This document shows positions 33,862 through 42,463 of a stretch of DNA of 64,000 nt, piece by piece. The DNA lies in the NCBI RefSeq assembly GCF_004521915.1, contig NZ_SDKD01000002.1:62862-126861 (forward strand), read 5' to 3'. The notes beneath the pieces are model-generated. The model was not told where the DNA came from and did no database searches. It saw only the letters and a list, made by a program, of their open reading frames with translations. Position numbers and translations under genes: made by a program. The stretch comes from Brevibacillus migulae. GTDB taxonomy: Bacteria > Bacillota > Bacilli > Brevibacillales > Brevibacillaceae. How positions within the stretch are numbered: position 1 is the stretch's first letter; the number at the start of each line of letters is the position of its first letter.

Positions 33862-35439
33862 ATGAATAAAGAAGATCTGAGCGTACTGAGACAGCTCATG
33901 CAGCATAAGGAATTTGATCAAGTAGGAATGGAAGGCGCGAGGAAAAAGCCGATCCACAGTTATTTCGAGGAACAAGTTCGCCAAAGCCCTGAACGGATCG
34001 CACTGGTTGATCAGGACAAGCAATGGACCTACGCTGAATTGGATCAACGGGCGAGCAGGGTTGCGGGGTATCTCATGGGTCACGGCGTAGCAGAAAATGA
34101 GCTGATCGGAATTTTTGTTGAACGTTCTGCGGAAATGATCGTGAGCATTCTGGCCATTCTGAAGGCTGGTGCGGCCTACATGCCGATCGATGCTGATTTT
34201 CCGCCGGATCGCATCACCTATATGCTTGAAGAGAGCGGAACGAGAATCCTGCTTACCCAGCAGCACCTCATGGAAAAGGTATGCTTTACGGGGGCGGTCA
34301 TCGATGTACAGACAGCGGAGGCACGAGGGGATGAGCATGCGGCTGACCGGGTCAACGTTTCCGAACAAACGCTTTGTTATGTCATCTATACGTCCGGTTC
34401 AACCGGAAAGCCCAAGGGTGTGATGATATCCCACAAGGCTGTGGTCAACTTGCTGGAGGGTATTTGTGAACGGATTGATTTTTCACCTGGGAAATCGATC
34501 ATCGTGCTTACCACCATTTCCTTCGATATCTTTGTCCTTGAGACGCTCATCCCTCTTGCGCGCGGAATGACTGTTGTCATCGCCAATATGGCAGCATACA
34601 TCAATCCGCGCGTGTTAAATGCGACTTTATTGAAGCACCATGTCGATATGCTGCAAGGGACCCCGACGCGAATCTTGCAAATCTTGCAAGCGGGGGAGCA
34701 TTTGGAAGGATTCAGGCGATTAAGTGAAATCATCATCGGTGGTGAGCACTTGGCCTATTCGCTGGTGCAGCGAGTGCGAGAAGTCACCTCTGCCAAGATT
34801 TACAACGCTTACGGGCCAACGGAGGCAACCGTATGGGCGACCATAAAAGAAATGACGACAGCCGAGGAAGTGACCATCGGTACACCGTTGGCGAATACCA
34901 GTGTTTATATTGTCGATGAACAATTGAAGCCATTATCGGCAGGGGACATCGGAGAACTCTGCATCTCGGGCGATTCCTTAGCCGTTGGATATCTGAACAA
35001 TCCCGAATTAACCGATCGCAAGTTTGTCAACGGCCCATTTGGAGAGGGGCAGCGACTCTATCTCACCGGTGATATTGCCAAAACATTGCCGAATGGGGAA
35101 ATCGTCGTTCTTGGCAGAAAAGACGAGCAGGTCAAAATTCGCGGCCATCGCGTCGAACTCAAGGAAGTGGAGCATGTGATGATGCAGCACCCTCAGTTAC
35201 AGGAGGCTGCAGTCATTGCGGTTGAGACGCCGTATGGCTACAAAAATTTGTATGCGTTTTTTGTCGCAGCCAGTTCGATAGAAGCAGGGAATGTAAAGGA
35301 ATTTTTATCCCGGCTGCTGCCTGCTTACATGATCCCTTCCTATTATCACCAAGTGAATGGTATGCCGTTGACTCCCAATGGAAAGTTGGATCGCCTTACT
35401 TTGCGAAAATGGGCGGTAAACATGGAAAAACCACTCTAG
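33862..35439 (+). CDS. Stand-alone NRPS adenylation enzyme
   Basis: A 525-aa full-length A-domain without condensation or carrier domains. Motifs are LKAGAAYMPID (A2), YVIYTSGSTGKPKGVMISH (A3), ISFDIFVLE (A4), YNAYGPTEATVWAT (A5), LYLTGDIAK (A7), GRKDEQVKIRGHRVEL (A8) and the Lys in LTPNGKLDRL (A10). The A4 Asp suggests an amino-acid substrate. I could not reliably read the full specificity code. It must load a separate carrier protein, such as the ones at 45347 or 53487. It ends inside a perfect terminator shared with the convergent gene. Confidence 0.9.
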   Translation: MNKEDLSVLRQLMQHKEFDQVGMEGARKKPIHSYFEEQVRQSPERIALVDQDKQWTYAELDQRASRVAGYLMGHGVAENELIGIFVERSAEMIVSILAILKAGAAYMPIDADFPPDRITYMLEESGTRILLTQQHLMEKVCFTGAVIDVQTAEARGDEHAADRVNVSEQTLCYVIYTSGSTGKPKGVMISHKAVVNLLEGICERIDFSPGKSIIVLTTISFDIFVLETLIPLARGMTVVIANMAAYINPRVLNATLLKHHVDMLQGTPTRILQILQAGEHLEGFRRLSEIIIGGEHLAYSLVQRVREVTSAKIYNAYGPTEATVWATIKEMTTAEEVTIGTPLANTSVYIVDEQLKPLSAGDIGELCISGDSLAVGYLNNPELTDRKFVNGPFGEGQRLYLTGDIAKTLPNGEIVVLGRKDEQVKIRGHRVELKEVEHVMMQHPQLQEAAVIAVETPYGYKNLYAFFVAASSIEAGNVKEFLSRLLPAYMIPSYYHQVNGMPLTPNGKLDRLTLRKWAVNMEKPL

Positions 35440-35456
35440 ACATAGAGTGGTTTTTC
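35425..35456. terminator. Bidirectional Rho-independent terminator
   Basis: GAAAAACCACTCTA (35425-35438) and TAGAGTGGTTTTTC (35443-35456) form a perfect 14-bp stem with a 4-nt loop. A/T-runs on both sides serve both convergent genes. The stem contains the stop codon of the adenylation gene and abuts that of the SRPBCC-PDZ gene. Confidence 0.92.
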
Positions 35457-36297
35457 ATGCATCGCTGGCTTTTCTTCGCTGCTCTGCGACATCCTCCAGG
35501 GATATCTGCGTGGGATCGATCATACCGGTAAATCGATCATCATATGTCAGATGGGCAATCGTCACTTGTCGGTGTCCATCGCGGAAAAATTCGATCCGCG
35601 CATGACCGTTTTTCCGATAAAAGCGGGAAAGTACCCGTACGAAATCTTTGTACGTCGGGACGGGTTCCCCGTCAATCTGGGTAATGATATCGCCATCCTG
35701 GAGTCCGGCAAGGGCAGCAGGACTGTTCGGATAGACCTTGTGCAAAACATTGCCGCCTTCCCGGATCCCATGCTCCGACAAAAGCTGTTGACCCGCCGTT
35801 TGATTGAAAACGCCAAGGCGCGGATAATTGAATATCTCGTTTCGCAGATCCAGACCTAGCTCAATCACACATTTCAGATTGAATAAAGATTGTCTCCACC
35901 CCATTTCTCCACACTCTCTCACCCACTGCATGATGTTATCCCTATGAAATCCGCATACATCAACCACGACTTCGGTGTTGCAACCAAGACAGCGGAGCAA
36001 AAAGGAAGTCTGCAGTTCGTAGCTCCAATTGTCGCCATTGGGAAACAGGGCCTTATATTGCTCTTGAAAACCGATGATATACGGTTTCTCCCATTTGATG
36101 CAAGTAGCCTGATAGGAAAGTTCCCCGATGACAAACTGCACTTGATCTCCAAGCTCGATTGAGTCTTTCCCTCTTGTATGGGTAGCGATATCACTGAGAA
36201 AATCATTCCAGCCTGCGGGGGTCGATAAATATCGCCAAACCCTCTCGATGGGAGCTTCTATGTGCATTTTTATGGTGCTTGTTGCTTGATTTTCCAT
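35455..36297 (-). CDS. SRPBCC (START-like) domain fused to PDZ domain (copy 2)
   Basis: A 280-aa paralogue of the protein at 19379. Residues 1-145 form the SRPBCC cup (STIKMHIEAPIERVWRYLST, ending CGEMGWRQSLFNLKCVIELG); residues about 155-255 form the PDZ domain (KVYPNSPAALAGLQDGDIIT, VPTYKDFVRVLSRFYR). The MGWR(R/Q)SL-NLK junction is shared with copy 1. It is the only cluster gene of this block on the minus strand and has its own ribosome site (GAGGTGAT). Having two copies suggests either two substrates or a heteromer. Confidence 0.82.
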   Translation of the reverse strand: MENQATSTIKMHIEAPIERVWRYLSTPAGWNDFLSDIATHTRGKDSIELGDQVQFVIGELSYQATCIKWEKPYIIGFQEQYKALFPNGDNWSYELQTSFLLRCLGCNTEVVVDVCGFHRDNIMQWVRECGEMGWRQSLFNLKCVIELGLDLRNEIFNYPRLGVFNQTAGQQLLSEHGIREGGNVLHKVYPNSPAALAGLQDGDIITQIDGEPVPTYKDFVRVLSRFYRKNGHARIEFFRDGHRQVTIAHLTYDDRFTGMIDPTQISLEDVAEQRRKASDA

Positions 36298-36376
36298 TCG
36301 TCATCACCTCTCGCGTCTATTCTGACCGAAGCCGCGCATGGAACGCTACGGGCTCTCCTGTCGGCTTGCTGCCAAC

Positions 36377-36413
36377 AATAGCCGAGCATCCATGCATACA
36401 ATCCTCCTATAAT
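36377..36413 (+). promoter_or_regulatory. Candidate activator box and promoter (site 4)
   Basis: AATAGCCGAG (36377-36386), then 21 bp, then a consensus -10 TATAAT (36408-36413). A start near 36420 gives a 35-nt leader to the GT2 gene. It lies in the 158-bp divergent region next to the minus-strand SRPBCC-PDZ gene. Confidence 0.55.
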
Positions 36414-36455
36414 GCAGCTTGACAAACCATTTTGGTTCCCAGAAGAGGTGATGCG

Positions 36456-37346
36456 ATGAACGCAACGGTCGTTGTCCCGGTTTATAATCAAGCTTTTGCC
36501 CTATCTCTGACCTTGTTTGGATTTTGTAAACAAGAAGCGCCATATCGACATTGTCCAATAATTGTGGTTGACGATGGATCGACGGAGCCGATTGAAGCGG
36601 TTGTGGAAGCCTACAAAGAAGACCTTAATCTAACCTACCTGAGGCTGGAAAGAAGCGGACGAGCAGTGAGCAGGAACAGGGGAGCCGCAATCGCGGAAGA
36701 TGGGCTGTTGATCTTTTGTGATGCCGATCGAATTCCCCATCCTCAATTTATCAAAGCGCATGTGGAAGCGCAGGAAGCCGATCCCGGAACCATCACGATT
36801 GGACAGGTCAGGGAAATGTATGTCCACCATCCGTACCGTAACCGGTTGAAGGTGCTGGATAACTATCTCCATGAGAAAGGCTCCCGGATCCCACAGTATT
36901 GTCAGCTGGTATACCAACTGTTTGATTCAGGCGGGACGGGGTTCACCCAATTGTCCTGGATTGCGGCTTTCAGCGGGAATCTGTCGCTGCCAGTTTCCAC
37001 TTTTCGAGAAATCGGCGGATTCGATGAACATTTTACAGAGTGGGGATTCGAGCATTTTGAAATGGGCTATCGCTGCTACCGTATGGGAAAAGCGTTCCGG
37101 TACGAGGCGGCTGCGGTTAACGTTCATATCGCCCATCCCAGGGAAGAAAAGGGATTTTATCAAGAGCGGATGGAAAAGAGCCATCGGTATTTTGCCGCCA
37201 AACACCCTGCTCCTGTGGTGCAGTCGTTTTTATCCTTCATGCAAGGGAAGCAAAGCATGCAGGAATTGCTGCGATACACCTCTTCTACCAACACGGAACG
37301 CCTGTCGATGCACCCGCCGCTCTATGTAAGGATTACCAATTTTTAA
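36456..37346 (+). CDS. GT2-family glycosyltransferase
   Basis: A 296-aa GT-A fold enzyme. The nucleotide-binding start is TVVVPVYNQ, followed by IIVVDDGSTEP and the metal-binding DxD region FCDADRIPHPQF. The acceptor or base region is FDEHFTEWGFEHFEMGYR. This last block resembles the GalNAc-type and galactosyl branches of GT2. It is inverting and uses a nucleotide sugar. The start at 36456 follows GAGGTGATGCG. It is the first gene after candidate promoter 4 and is followed by an aminotransferase. Confidence 0.87.
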   Translation: MNATVVVPVYNQAFALSLTLFGFCKQEAPYRHCPIIVVDDGSTEPIEAVVEAYKEDLNLTYLRLERSGRAVSRNRGAAIAEDGLLIFCDADRIPHPQFIKAHVEAQEADPGTITIGQVREMYVHHPYRNRLKVLDNYLHEKGSRIPQYCQLVYQLFDSGGTGFTQLSWIAAFSGNLSLPVSTFREIGGFDEHFTEWGFEHFEMGYRCYRMGKAFRYEAAAVNVHIAHPREEKGFYQERMEKSHRYFAAKHPAPVVQSFLSFMQGKQSMQELLRYTSSTNTERLSMHPPLYVRITNF

Positions 37347-37377
37347 AACAATTTGCCGGAGGAGATGAGGAGATTTC

Positions 37378-38688
37378 ATGAATGCACATTCCTATCAAGC
37401 TGTACACCCCTTTTCCTATATGCCCCCACCCGAACAAATGAAGGAGCATCCTTTCATTTGCTTGGAGCGGGGGCAGGGCTCGTGGGTTTATGATACCGAG
37501 GGGAACCAATATCTGTATGCAACAACCGCTGTTCCTTCAGTTGGTTTAGGTAACCCGCGGGTGATTGAGCGCATGGTACAGCAGCTGCAGACACTCAGCT
37601 TTGGCTCCACATGCGAACAGACGCACCCGTTGCTGATCCAATTGGCTGACAGAATTTTGAAACTCTCAGGAAATGGTTATGACAGGGTGTTTTTTAGCAA
37701 CGACGGATCCGGAGCGGTGGAAACAGCCATGCGGTTCAGCCGACAATATTTTGCACAGCGGGGAGAAAGCAGACGCCAGAAATTTATCAGCCTGGAGGGA
37801 GCCTATCATGGCACCACTTATGGCTCGGGATCGGTCACTCATCTCGGCATACAAGAATCATTTGGAAAAGGACTCGACGGCTGCGTCCGTGTGCCTGCCC
37901 CCAACTTGTACCGCCCTCCGATTAAAGGGGACCCTGATTTCATCGTAAAATTCTGCCTGGATGTCCTGGAGGAAGTCATTCACGAGGAGCATCCGCATAG
38001 TATCGCGGCAGTCCTGATTGAACCTATTCAAGGTGTGAATGGAATCATTCCTTTGCCAGCCGCATACATCACCGGGGTGAGAGACATCACGAGAAAATAT
38101 GGAATTCACTTGATTGTCGACGAGGTCGCCACCGGTGTAGGAAGAACGGGGCAATGGTTGGCTTCCCATTGTTATGGGATCGAGGCAGATTTTGTGGCAT
38201 TGTCAAAAGGGCTCACGGGCGGTTTTTTTCCGATGGGTGCTACCTTGCTGCATAAGGAGATTGGCGAAAGCTTGTTTGGAAAAGGAGGAATCTTTCTACA
38301 TGGCTCCACGCAGAGCGGTCATCCCGTGGGATGCGCTGCGGCTCTTGAAACCCTCGATATCCTTCAAGACGAGAACCTGATGCAGAATGCCCGCGAATTG
38401 GGAGCCTACATCCTTCAACGTTTTCAGGAAGAATTCATCCAGCACCCCAATGTCGGGGATATTCGTGGCATGGGGCTTATGCTGGCCATCGAGTTTGTAT
38501 CCCAACAGGCAACGAAGGAACCTGTCTCCTATGAATGGGGTGCCCGATTTTCAGCAGCATTAAAGCGGGAAGGCATCCTGGGTAATTTTTTCAATAGTAT
38601 TCTGCTGATGTATCCACCGCTCAATTTGACGAAAGATGAGGCCGAATTTCTTGTCAAAGGTGTGCTGGCAGCAGTACGAAGCATGTAA
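37378..38688 (+). CDS. Class III PLP-dependent aminotransferase
   Basis: A 436-aa fold type I enzyme. The cofactor-phosphate region is FSNDGSGAVETAMRFSRQYF, the PLP Asp is in LIVDEVATGVGRTG, and the Schiff-base Lys is in VALSKGLTGGFFPMGATLL. Class III enzymes move amino groups to terminal aldehydes or ketones, for example omega-amino acids, DAPA or cyclitols. Here it could aminate a sugar, cyclitol or acyl-chain end. Its length and motifs are normal. It lies between the GT2 and the cupin, all in one direction. Confidence 0.9.
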   Translation: MNAHSYQAVHPFSYMPPPEQMKEHPFICLERGQGSWVYDTEGNQYLYATTAVPSVGLGNPRVIERMVQQLQTLSFGSTCEQTHPLLIQLADRILKLSGNGYDRVFFSNDGSGAVETAMRFSRQYFAQRGESRRQKFISLEGAYHGTTYGSGSVTHLGIQESFGKGLDGCVRVPAPNLYRPPIKGDPDFIVKFCLDVLEEVIHEEHPHSIAAVLIEPIQGVNGIIPLPAAYITGVRDITRKYGIHLIVDEVATGVGRTGQWLASHCYGIEADFVALSKGLTGGFFPMGATLLHKEIGESLFGKGGIFLHGSTQSGHPVGCAAALETLDILQDENLMQNARELGAYILQRFQEEFIQHPNVGDIRGMGLMLAIEFVSQQATKEPVSYEWGARFSAALKREGILGNFFNSILLMYPPLNLTKDEAEFLVKGVLAAVRSM

Positions 38689-38707
38689 ACGAAGAGGAGG
38701 ATGGAAA

Positions 38708-39076
38708 ATGGAAAACGCTCAGAACAAACATAAAATCATACCCAAGGAAGAAATGGTTTGGGAGGAGGGCATCTACGAGGGAACGGAAATGTGCTACTTA
38801 TGGGAGGATCCGGATCTGGAGAGATATGTATTTTTGGTTCGATGCCATCCGGGAAGTTCAATCCCCATGCATGACCATCCGCGTAGAGAAATTGCCTATC
38901 TGGTAGAAGGGGAGGTACGATTGAATGAAGATGTGATGCGAAAAGGAGATTTCCTAACCGCGGCAGGGGCACAGGCACATGATGTCTATACGGAAACCGG
39001 ATGCACATTTTTGATATATATCGATTACAATCCGTCCAAGCATCGATTTGAACCGATAGAATCGATGCAAAAGTAA
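38708..39076 (+). CDS. Cupin-domain protein
   Basis: A 122-aa single cupin. The first motif includes PGSSIPMHDHPRREIAYLVEGE with two His and a Glu as metal ligands; the second includes AGAQAHDVYTETG with a further His. Such small cupins are isomerases, dioxygenases or sugar epimerase-like proteins. The start follows GAGGAGG with 7-nt spacing. It ends just before a strong terminator that closes the GT2-aminotransferase-cupin operon. The substrate is unknown. Confidence 0.82.
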   Translation: MENAQNKHKIIPKEEMVWEEGIYEGTEMCYLWEDPDLERYVFLVRCHPGSSIPMHDHPRREIAYLVEGEVRLNEDVMRKGDFLTAAGAQAHDVYTETGCTFLIYIDYNPSKHRFEPIESMQK

Positions 39077-39080
39077 AAGA

Positions 39081-39113
39081 AAGCCCAGTCTGGTGACTGG
39101 GCTTCTGTTTTTC
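39081..39113 (+). terminator. Rho-independent terminator
   Basis: AAGCCCAGTC (39081-39090) and GACTGGGCTT (39095-39104) form a perfect 10-bp stem with a 4-nt loop, followed by a T-rich run. It ends the cupin operon and could also act on the convergent small gene. Confidence 0.9.
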
Positions 39114-39118
39114 CCGCA

Positions 39119-39331
39119 TTAACGTTCAGGAACTTTAATATATTTGCGGACGCCGCCGACTTCTTTTGCCAGGCAGCTCGCACTGCAATACCATTGATCG
39201 TCATACTGCCACGCCTTGTCCCCGAAATAGATTTTGTGATGACAACGCTGATAAGCGCACTCATCAAAGGGAAGCGGATGATCCATTTCCCAAAAATAAC
39301 GATTCTGATAAGACATCCAATGGCTCCACAT
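39119..39331 (-). CDS. Small zinc-finger-like protein
   Basis: A 70-aa protein with GAGGAGG before its start. Cys pairs at ECAYQRCHHKIYFG and WYCSASCLAKEVG form a treble-clef or LIM-like zinc site (C-x4-C and C-x3-C). It is aromatic-rich at the N-terminus. It is the only minus-strand gene in this stretch and is convergent with the cupin. I do not recognise a specific family. It could be a protein-interaction or nucleic-acid-binding module. Confidence 0.65.
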   Translation of the reverse strand: MWSHWMSYQNRYFWEMDHPLPFDECAYQRCHHKIYFGDKAWQYDDQWYCSASCLAKEVGGVRKYIKVPER

Positions 39332-39550
39332 GCCAGATCCTCCTCTGCTGATTTCAGATGGTTTGAAGAAAGCATACTAGAATGCCGGCAGGGGAGACTC
39401 TTCTTTTCTTGTTGGATCGATTCGTCAAATTCCCGCGATAATGTCAATAATCCGCGATTCATGTCAGAATCATTCTTCGAATTATGAGAGATTTTGAATG
39501 TTAACTTTCGTCGAAGTTTGGATGACAAAATAAGCTGTATCTTAAACAAT

Positions 39551-39586
39551 TTAAGCGGAACGAAATTTTCTAAAAATTGTTACGAT
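39551..39586 (+). promoter_or_regulatory. Degenerate activator box and promoter (site 5)
   Basis: TTAAGCGGAA (39551-39560) aligns with the AAGCCGAG box at six of eight core positions and stands exactly 20 bp before TACGAT (39581-39586), the same -10 as site 3. It lies in the 297-bp gap upstream of the second AraC gene, which is otherwise AT-rich with nothing else I can name. Confidence 0.35.
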
Positions 39587-39628
39587 CTCTCTAGCAAACA
39601 ATATCTGGGAGCTGGAGGATGATAGAAA

Positions 39629-40267
39629 TTGGATTTTCTAGTTTTGGTCTATAAGAATCAGTTGACTCAAAAGGACTATCCGCCTAAGTTGTCCCCGAGC
39701 ATTCATGTTCATGAGGTGGAGAACTACAGTGAAGCAATCCGCCTAGCCACTAAGCAAAGTTACCACCTCGTCATCATGATCACACACGAGATGGCATTCC
39801 CCCCTTCTTGGAAAGTCAATGAGTTGAAAATTAACAACCCCATTATGTTTTTCTCCGGAGTAAACAAGCAGCTTTTGCACTTGCTACTCTCATTCATCGA
39901 GTCGATGGAGACCATGCAGATCCCCGATCAAATGAATGCGCAACTGCTCGAGTCGCTCTCCTTTATTGAAGAAAATCTGTATGAGGACGATCTCTCCCTT
40001 GAGAAAGTTGCTTCCCACATTTATGTCAGCCGCTGTCATTACTCGCGCTTGTTTCAAAAACATTTTGGCACTGGCTTCAAACAGTATGTCATGAACAAGC
40101 GAATTCAACGCGCGAAAATCCTTTTGCAAAGAGGCGAGCCGGTCACGGACGTTTGCTACTCAGTCGGTTATAACGATCTGACTCATTTTGGCAGAGTATT
40201 CAAACGATTGGTCGGTGTGAAGCCATCCCATTACCGACAAGAGAGCCTCATGAAAAGAAAAGCATAA
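39629..40267 (+). CDS. AraC-family transcriptional regulator (second copy)
   Basis: A 212-aa paralogue of the regulator at 13078, TTG start behind GGAGG. The C-terminal 100 residues carry two helix-turn-helices (DLSLEKVASHIYVSRCHYSR and CYSVGYNDLTHFGRVFKRLVG). The N-terminal half has a receiver-like pattern of strands without a clear phospho-Asp. It stands directly before the polyketide genes and may be their activator. Like its paralogue, it is preceded by a form of the AAGCCGAG promoter layout. Confidence 0.87.
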   Translation: MDFLVLVYKNQLTQKDYPPKLSPSIHVHEVENYSEAIRLATKQSYHLVIMITHEMAFPPSWKVNELKINNPIMFFSGVNKQLLHLLLSFIESMETMQIPDQMNAQLLESLSFIEENLYEDDLSLEKVASHIYVSRCHYSRLFQKHFGTGFKQYVMNKRIQRAKILLQRGEPVTDVCYSVGYNDLTHFGRVFKRLVGVKPSHYRQESLMKRKA

Positions 40268-40282
40268 AACAGGAGGATATGA

Positions 40283-41251
40283 ATGAAAACAAAAGCGGCC
40301 GTAACGATCGTTTTGCTGGTACTGACCTTAATTTCCGCATTCTTGTTTTACACCTTTTGGGGGATCTGGTCCCATTCCTACAATTTACCGGTTGTCAATA
40401 AAACCGTGCCTGTCAGCAAATACAACCTTGATTTTTCAAAAGAGGCCGCAGTGGTGGAACGATTGGTGGACAAGCCTGAAAGCAGTCCCTTGTTTCCGCA
40501 GACGGCCGACGAGATTACGGCTGATAACGCCGCAATCGCTTATTCGTACGCGCTGAAGCAACTGCGTGGGAGCAGCGAAAATCAGGAAAAAGGCGTGCGC
40601 TATTTGCAGGAGCTAATCAGACTTGAGCCGGATAATATGGCCTACAGCAATACACTGCGCCTTCACATGATGAGCACCTCGCAAGCGGATCAACTTTTAT
40701 CGTTTTTGGAAGAAGTGAAGGGGTCATCGCCACGGATCCAGCTGCAAAAAGCGCTTGCTTATGTCGATTTGCTACAAAACCCCGATCTCGGCACCGCTGT
40801 GCTGGGCCAGACGTCTCTTCGCTCCATTCAGGAATTAAATGAGATTTTGGAGCAAAACGAATACGATCTGATGGCCCGTTACGCACGAGGGCTCAACAAT
40901 CTGTATTGGCCCAGCGGACTGCGCCGTACGCCCTATGCCGTTGAAGATTTCTCGTACTGTTTGGCGGTGGCCAAGGAGCTTGAACCAATCATGCCGCTAC
41001 GGTTGTGGCCACACATCTATGAAGCATATGGAGATGCATTGGTGAAAAATGGCGATATCGAGACCGGGATCAAAGTGTGGCGCGACGGAGCGGAGCAATA
41101 TCCCGAGGAAAAAGGGTTACGGGAACGGGCGAAGCTCAATGAGAGCCAAGCGTATGAATTTGTCAAAAACAGCAGGGGCATCGATTTTTTTCAACGGCCG
41201 GATCCGGATATTTCCGACATCAGTATCTTGTGGCACGAGCCATCCAGCTGA
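40283..41251 (+). CDS. Membrane-anchored TPR-like protein
   Basis: A 322-aa protein with one N-terminal membrane helix (residues 5-28) and the remainder outside the membrane or facing the partner side. The middle and C-terminal parts are helical repeats of TPR type (ENQEKGVRYLQELIRLEPDN, NGDIETGIKVWRDGAEQYP). It is 15 bp after the AraC gene and 18 bp before the first ketosynthase, so it is part of the polyketide operon. It may assemble the UnbV lipoprotein and UnbU membrane protein encoded downstream; that role is inferred. Confidence 0.72.
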   Translation: MKTKAAVTIVLLVLTLISAFLFYTFWGIWSHSYNLPVVNKTVPVSKYNLDFSKEAAVVERLVDKPESSPLFPQTADEITADNAAIAYSYALKQLRGSSENQEKGVRYLQELIRLEPDNMAYSNTLRLHMMSTSQADQLLSFLEEVKGSSPRIQLQKALAYVDLLQNPDLGTAVLGQTSLRSIQELNEILEQNEYDLMARYARGLNNLYWPSGLRRTPYAVEDFSYCLAVAKELEPIMPLRLWPHIYEAYGDALVKNGDIETGIKVWRDGAEQYPEEKGLRERAKLNESQAYEFVKNSRGIDFFQRPDPDISDISILWHEPSS

Positions 41252-41269
41252 CAGAAGGGGGAAAGCAGC

Positions 41270-42433
41270 TTGAAGGATATTTTGATAACAGGCTTGGGTG
41301 TGATGACTGCCATCGGCTCCAATCTACAGGATTTTTGGGGCGGGCTCTTGGAGGGCAAGGACGGTGTGAAGCCGATCACCGCTTTTGATGTCCAAAGCCA
41401 CACGAACAAAGTGGGATGCGAAATCGACGACCCGGCTTTGTATGCGCTGCCGGTAAATGAACGGTTGGGTAGGGCAACGACGTTGTTTCACACTGCGCTG
41501 GAAGACGCCTTGTTTGATGCCGGCATACAAATTGATCACCTCGACAAGAGCCGGATCGGCATTTCTGTCGGCACCACCATGGGGGAAGTGGTTCCTTATG
41601 GAAGAATGGAGCACGAGCGTGAAAGCATGCCTGCTAAAGGGCCGCACTGGATCGCGAGACAGATAGCCCAAAATTACGGTTTGAAAGGACCGAGATTGAC
41701 CTTGACCAATGCATGTGCGGCAGGAAACTTCGCCCTGGCAAGAGCGGTTGACGAGATTCGGGGGGGAAGAGCCGACATCATGATCGTAGGTGGTGTGGAT
41801 ATTCTCTCTTGGGCTGCCTTTACCGGTTTCAGCAGCATCAGGGCGATGGCTCCGGATCGGTCAAAACCGTTTGATGTGAATCGAAAGGGGCTGATACTGG
41901 GAGAGGGCGCGGGCGTGCTCATCCTGGAGTCAAGAGAGCATGTGGAAGAACGGGGAGGACACGCGCGGGCGAAAATGCTGGGCTATGGGTTGACGAGTGA
42001 CGCGTACCATATCACTCAGCCGGATCCAAGCGCCAGAGGGGCGATCGCTGCGATCAAACAGGCATTGCTCATGGGGGATATCGATAAAAAGCAGGTCGGC
42101 TACGTGAGCGCACATGGAACGGGGACCTTGGCAAATGACCGAATGGAGGCAAATGCTCTCTTTCATATCTGGGGGGAAGATATTGTCACGAGCTCTATCA
42201 AGGCAAACATCGGGCACACATTGGGTGCGGCGAGTGCGATCGAAGCAGTGGTTTGTGTAAAAGCGTTGGAAACAGGCATGCTGCCGCACACGCTCAATCT
42301 AGTGGAGAAGGATCCGGCTTGCAATGTGGATGTCATCGCCTTTGAGCCCCGAAAAAAACAGGTGGATTACGTGCTATCCAATGCGTACGCCTTTGGTGGC
42401 ATCAACTCAAGCATATTGCTGGGGAAAGTGTAA
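41270..42433 (+). CDS. Discrete beta-ketoacyl-ACP synthase (KS, catalytic)
   Basis: A 387-aa free-standing KS with a TTG start. The catalytic triad is complete: Cys149 in TLTNACAAGNFAL, His282 in VSAHGTGTL and His316 in KANIGHTLGAASAIEA. It condenses malonyl-ACP with the growing acyl-ACP. The KS, half-KS, KS, KR and ACP series resembles aryl-polyene and highly reducing type II systems rather than the large type I enzymes. Confidence 0.92.
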   Translation: MKDILITGLGVMTAIGSNLQDFWGGLLEGKDGVKPITAFDVQSHTNKVGCEIDDPALYALPVNERLGRATTLFHTALEDALFDAGIQIDHLDKSRIGISVGTTMGEVVPYGRMEHERESMPAKGPHWIARQIAQNYGLKGPRLTLTNACAAGNFALARAVDEIRGGRADIMIVGGVDILSWAAFTGFSSIRAMAPDRSKPFDVNRKGLILGEGAGVLILESREHVEERGGHARAKMLGYGLTSDAYHITQPDPSARGAIAAIKQALLMGDIDKKQVGYVSAHGTGTLANDRMEANALFHIWGEDIVTSSIKANIGHTLGAASAIEAVVCVKALETGMLPHTLNLVEKDPACNVDVIAFEPRKKQVDYVLSNAYAFGGINSSILLGKV

Positions 42434-42463
42434 AGGATTCTTTAACTTGATGAGGAGGATGGA

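Noticed and set aside
36298..36455. A minus-strand copy of the activator box for the SRPBCC-PDZ gene
   Set aside because: A near match (AAGCCGAC) exists on the minus strand, but no usable -10 box stands 20-21 bp after it.
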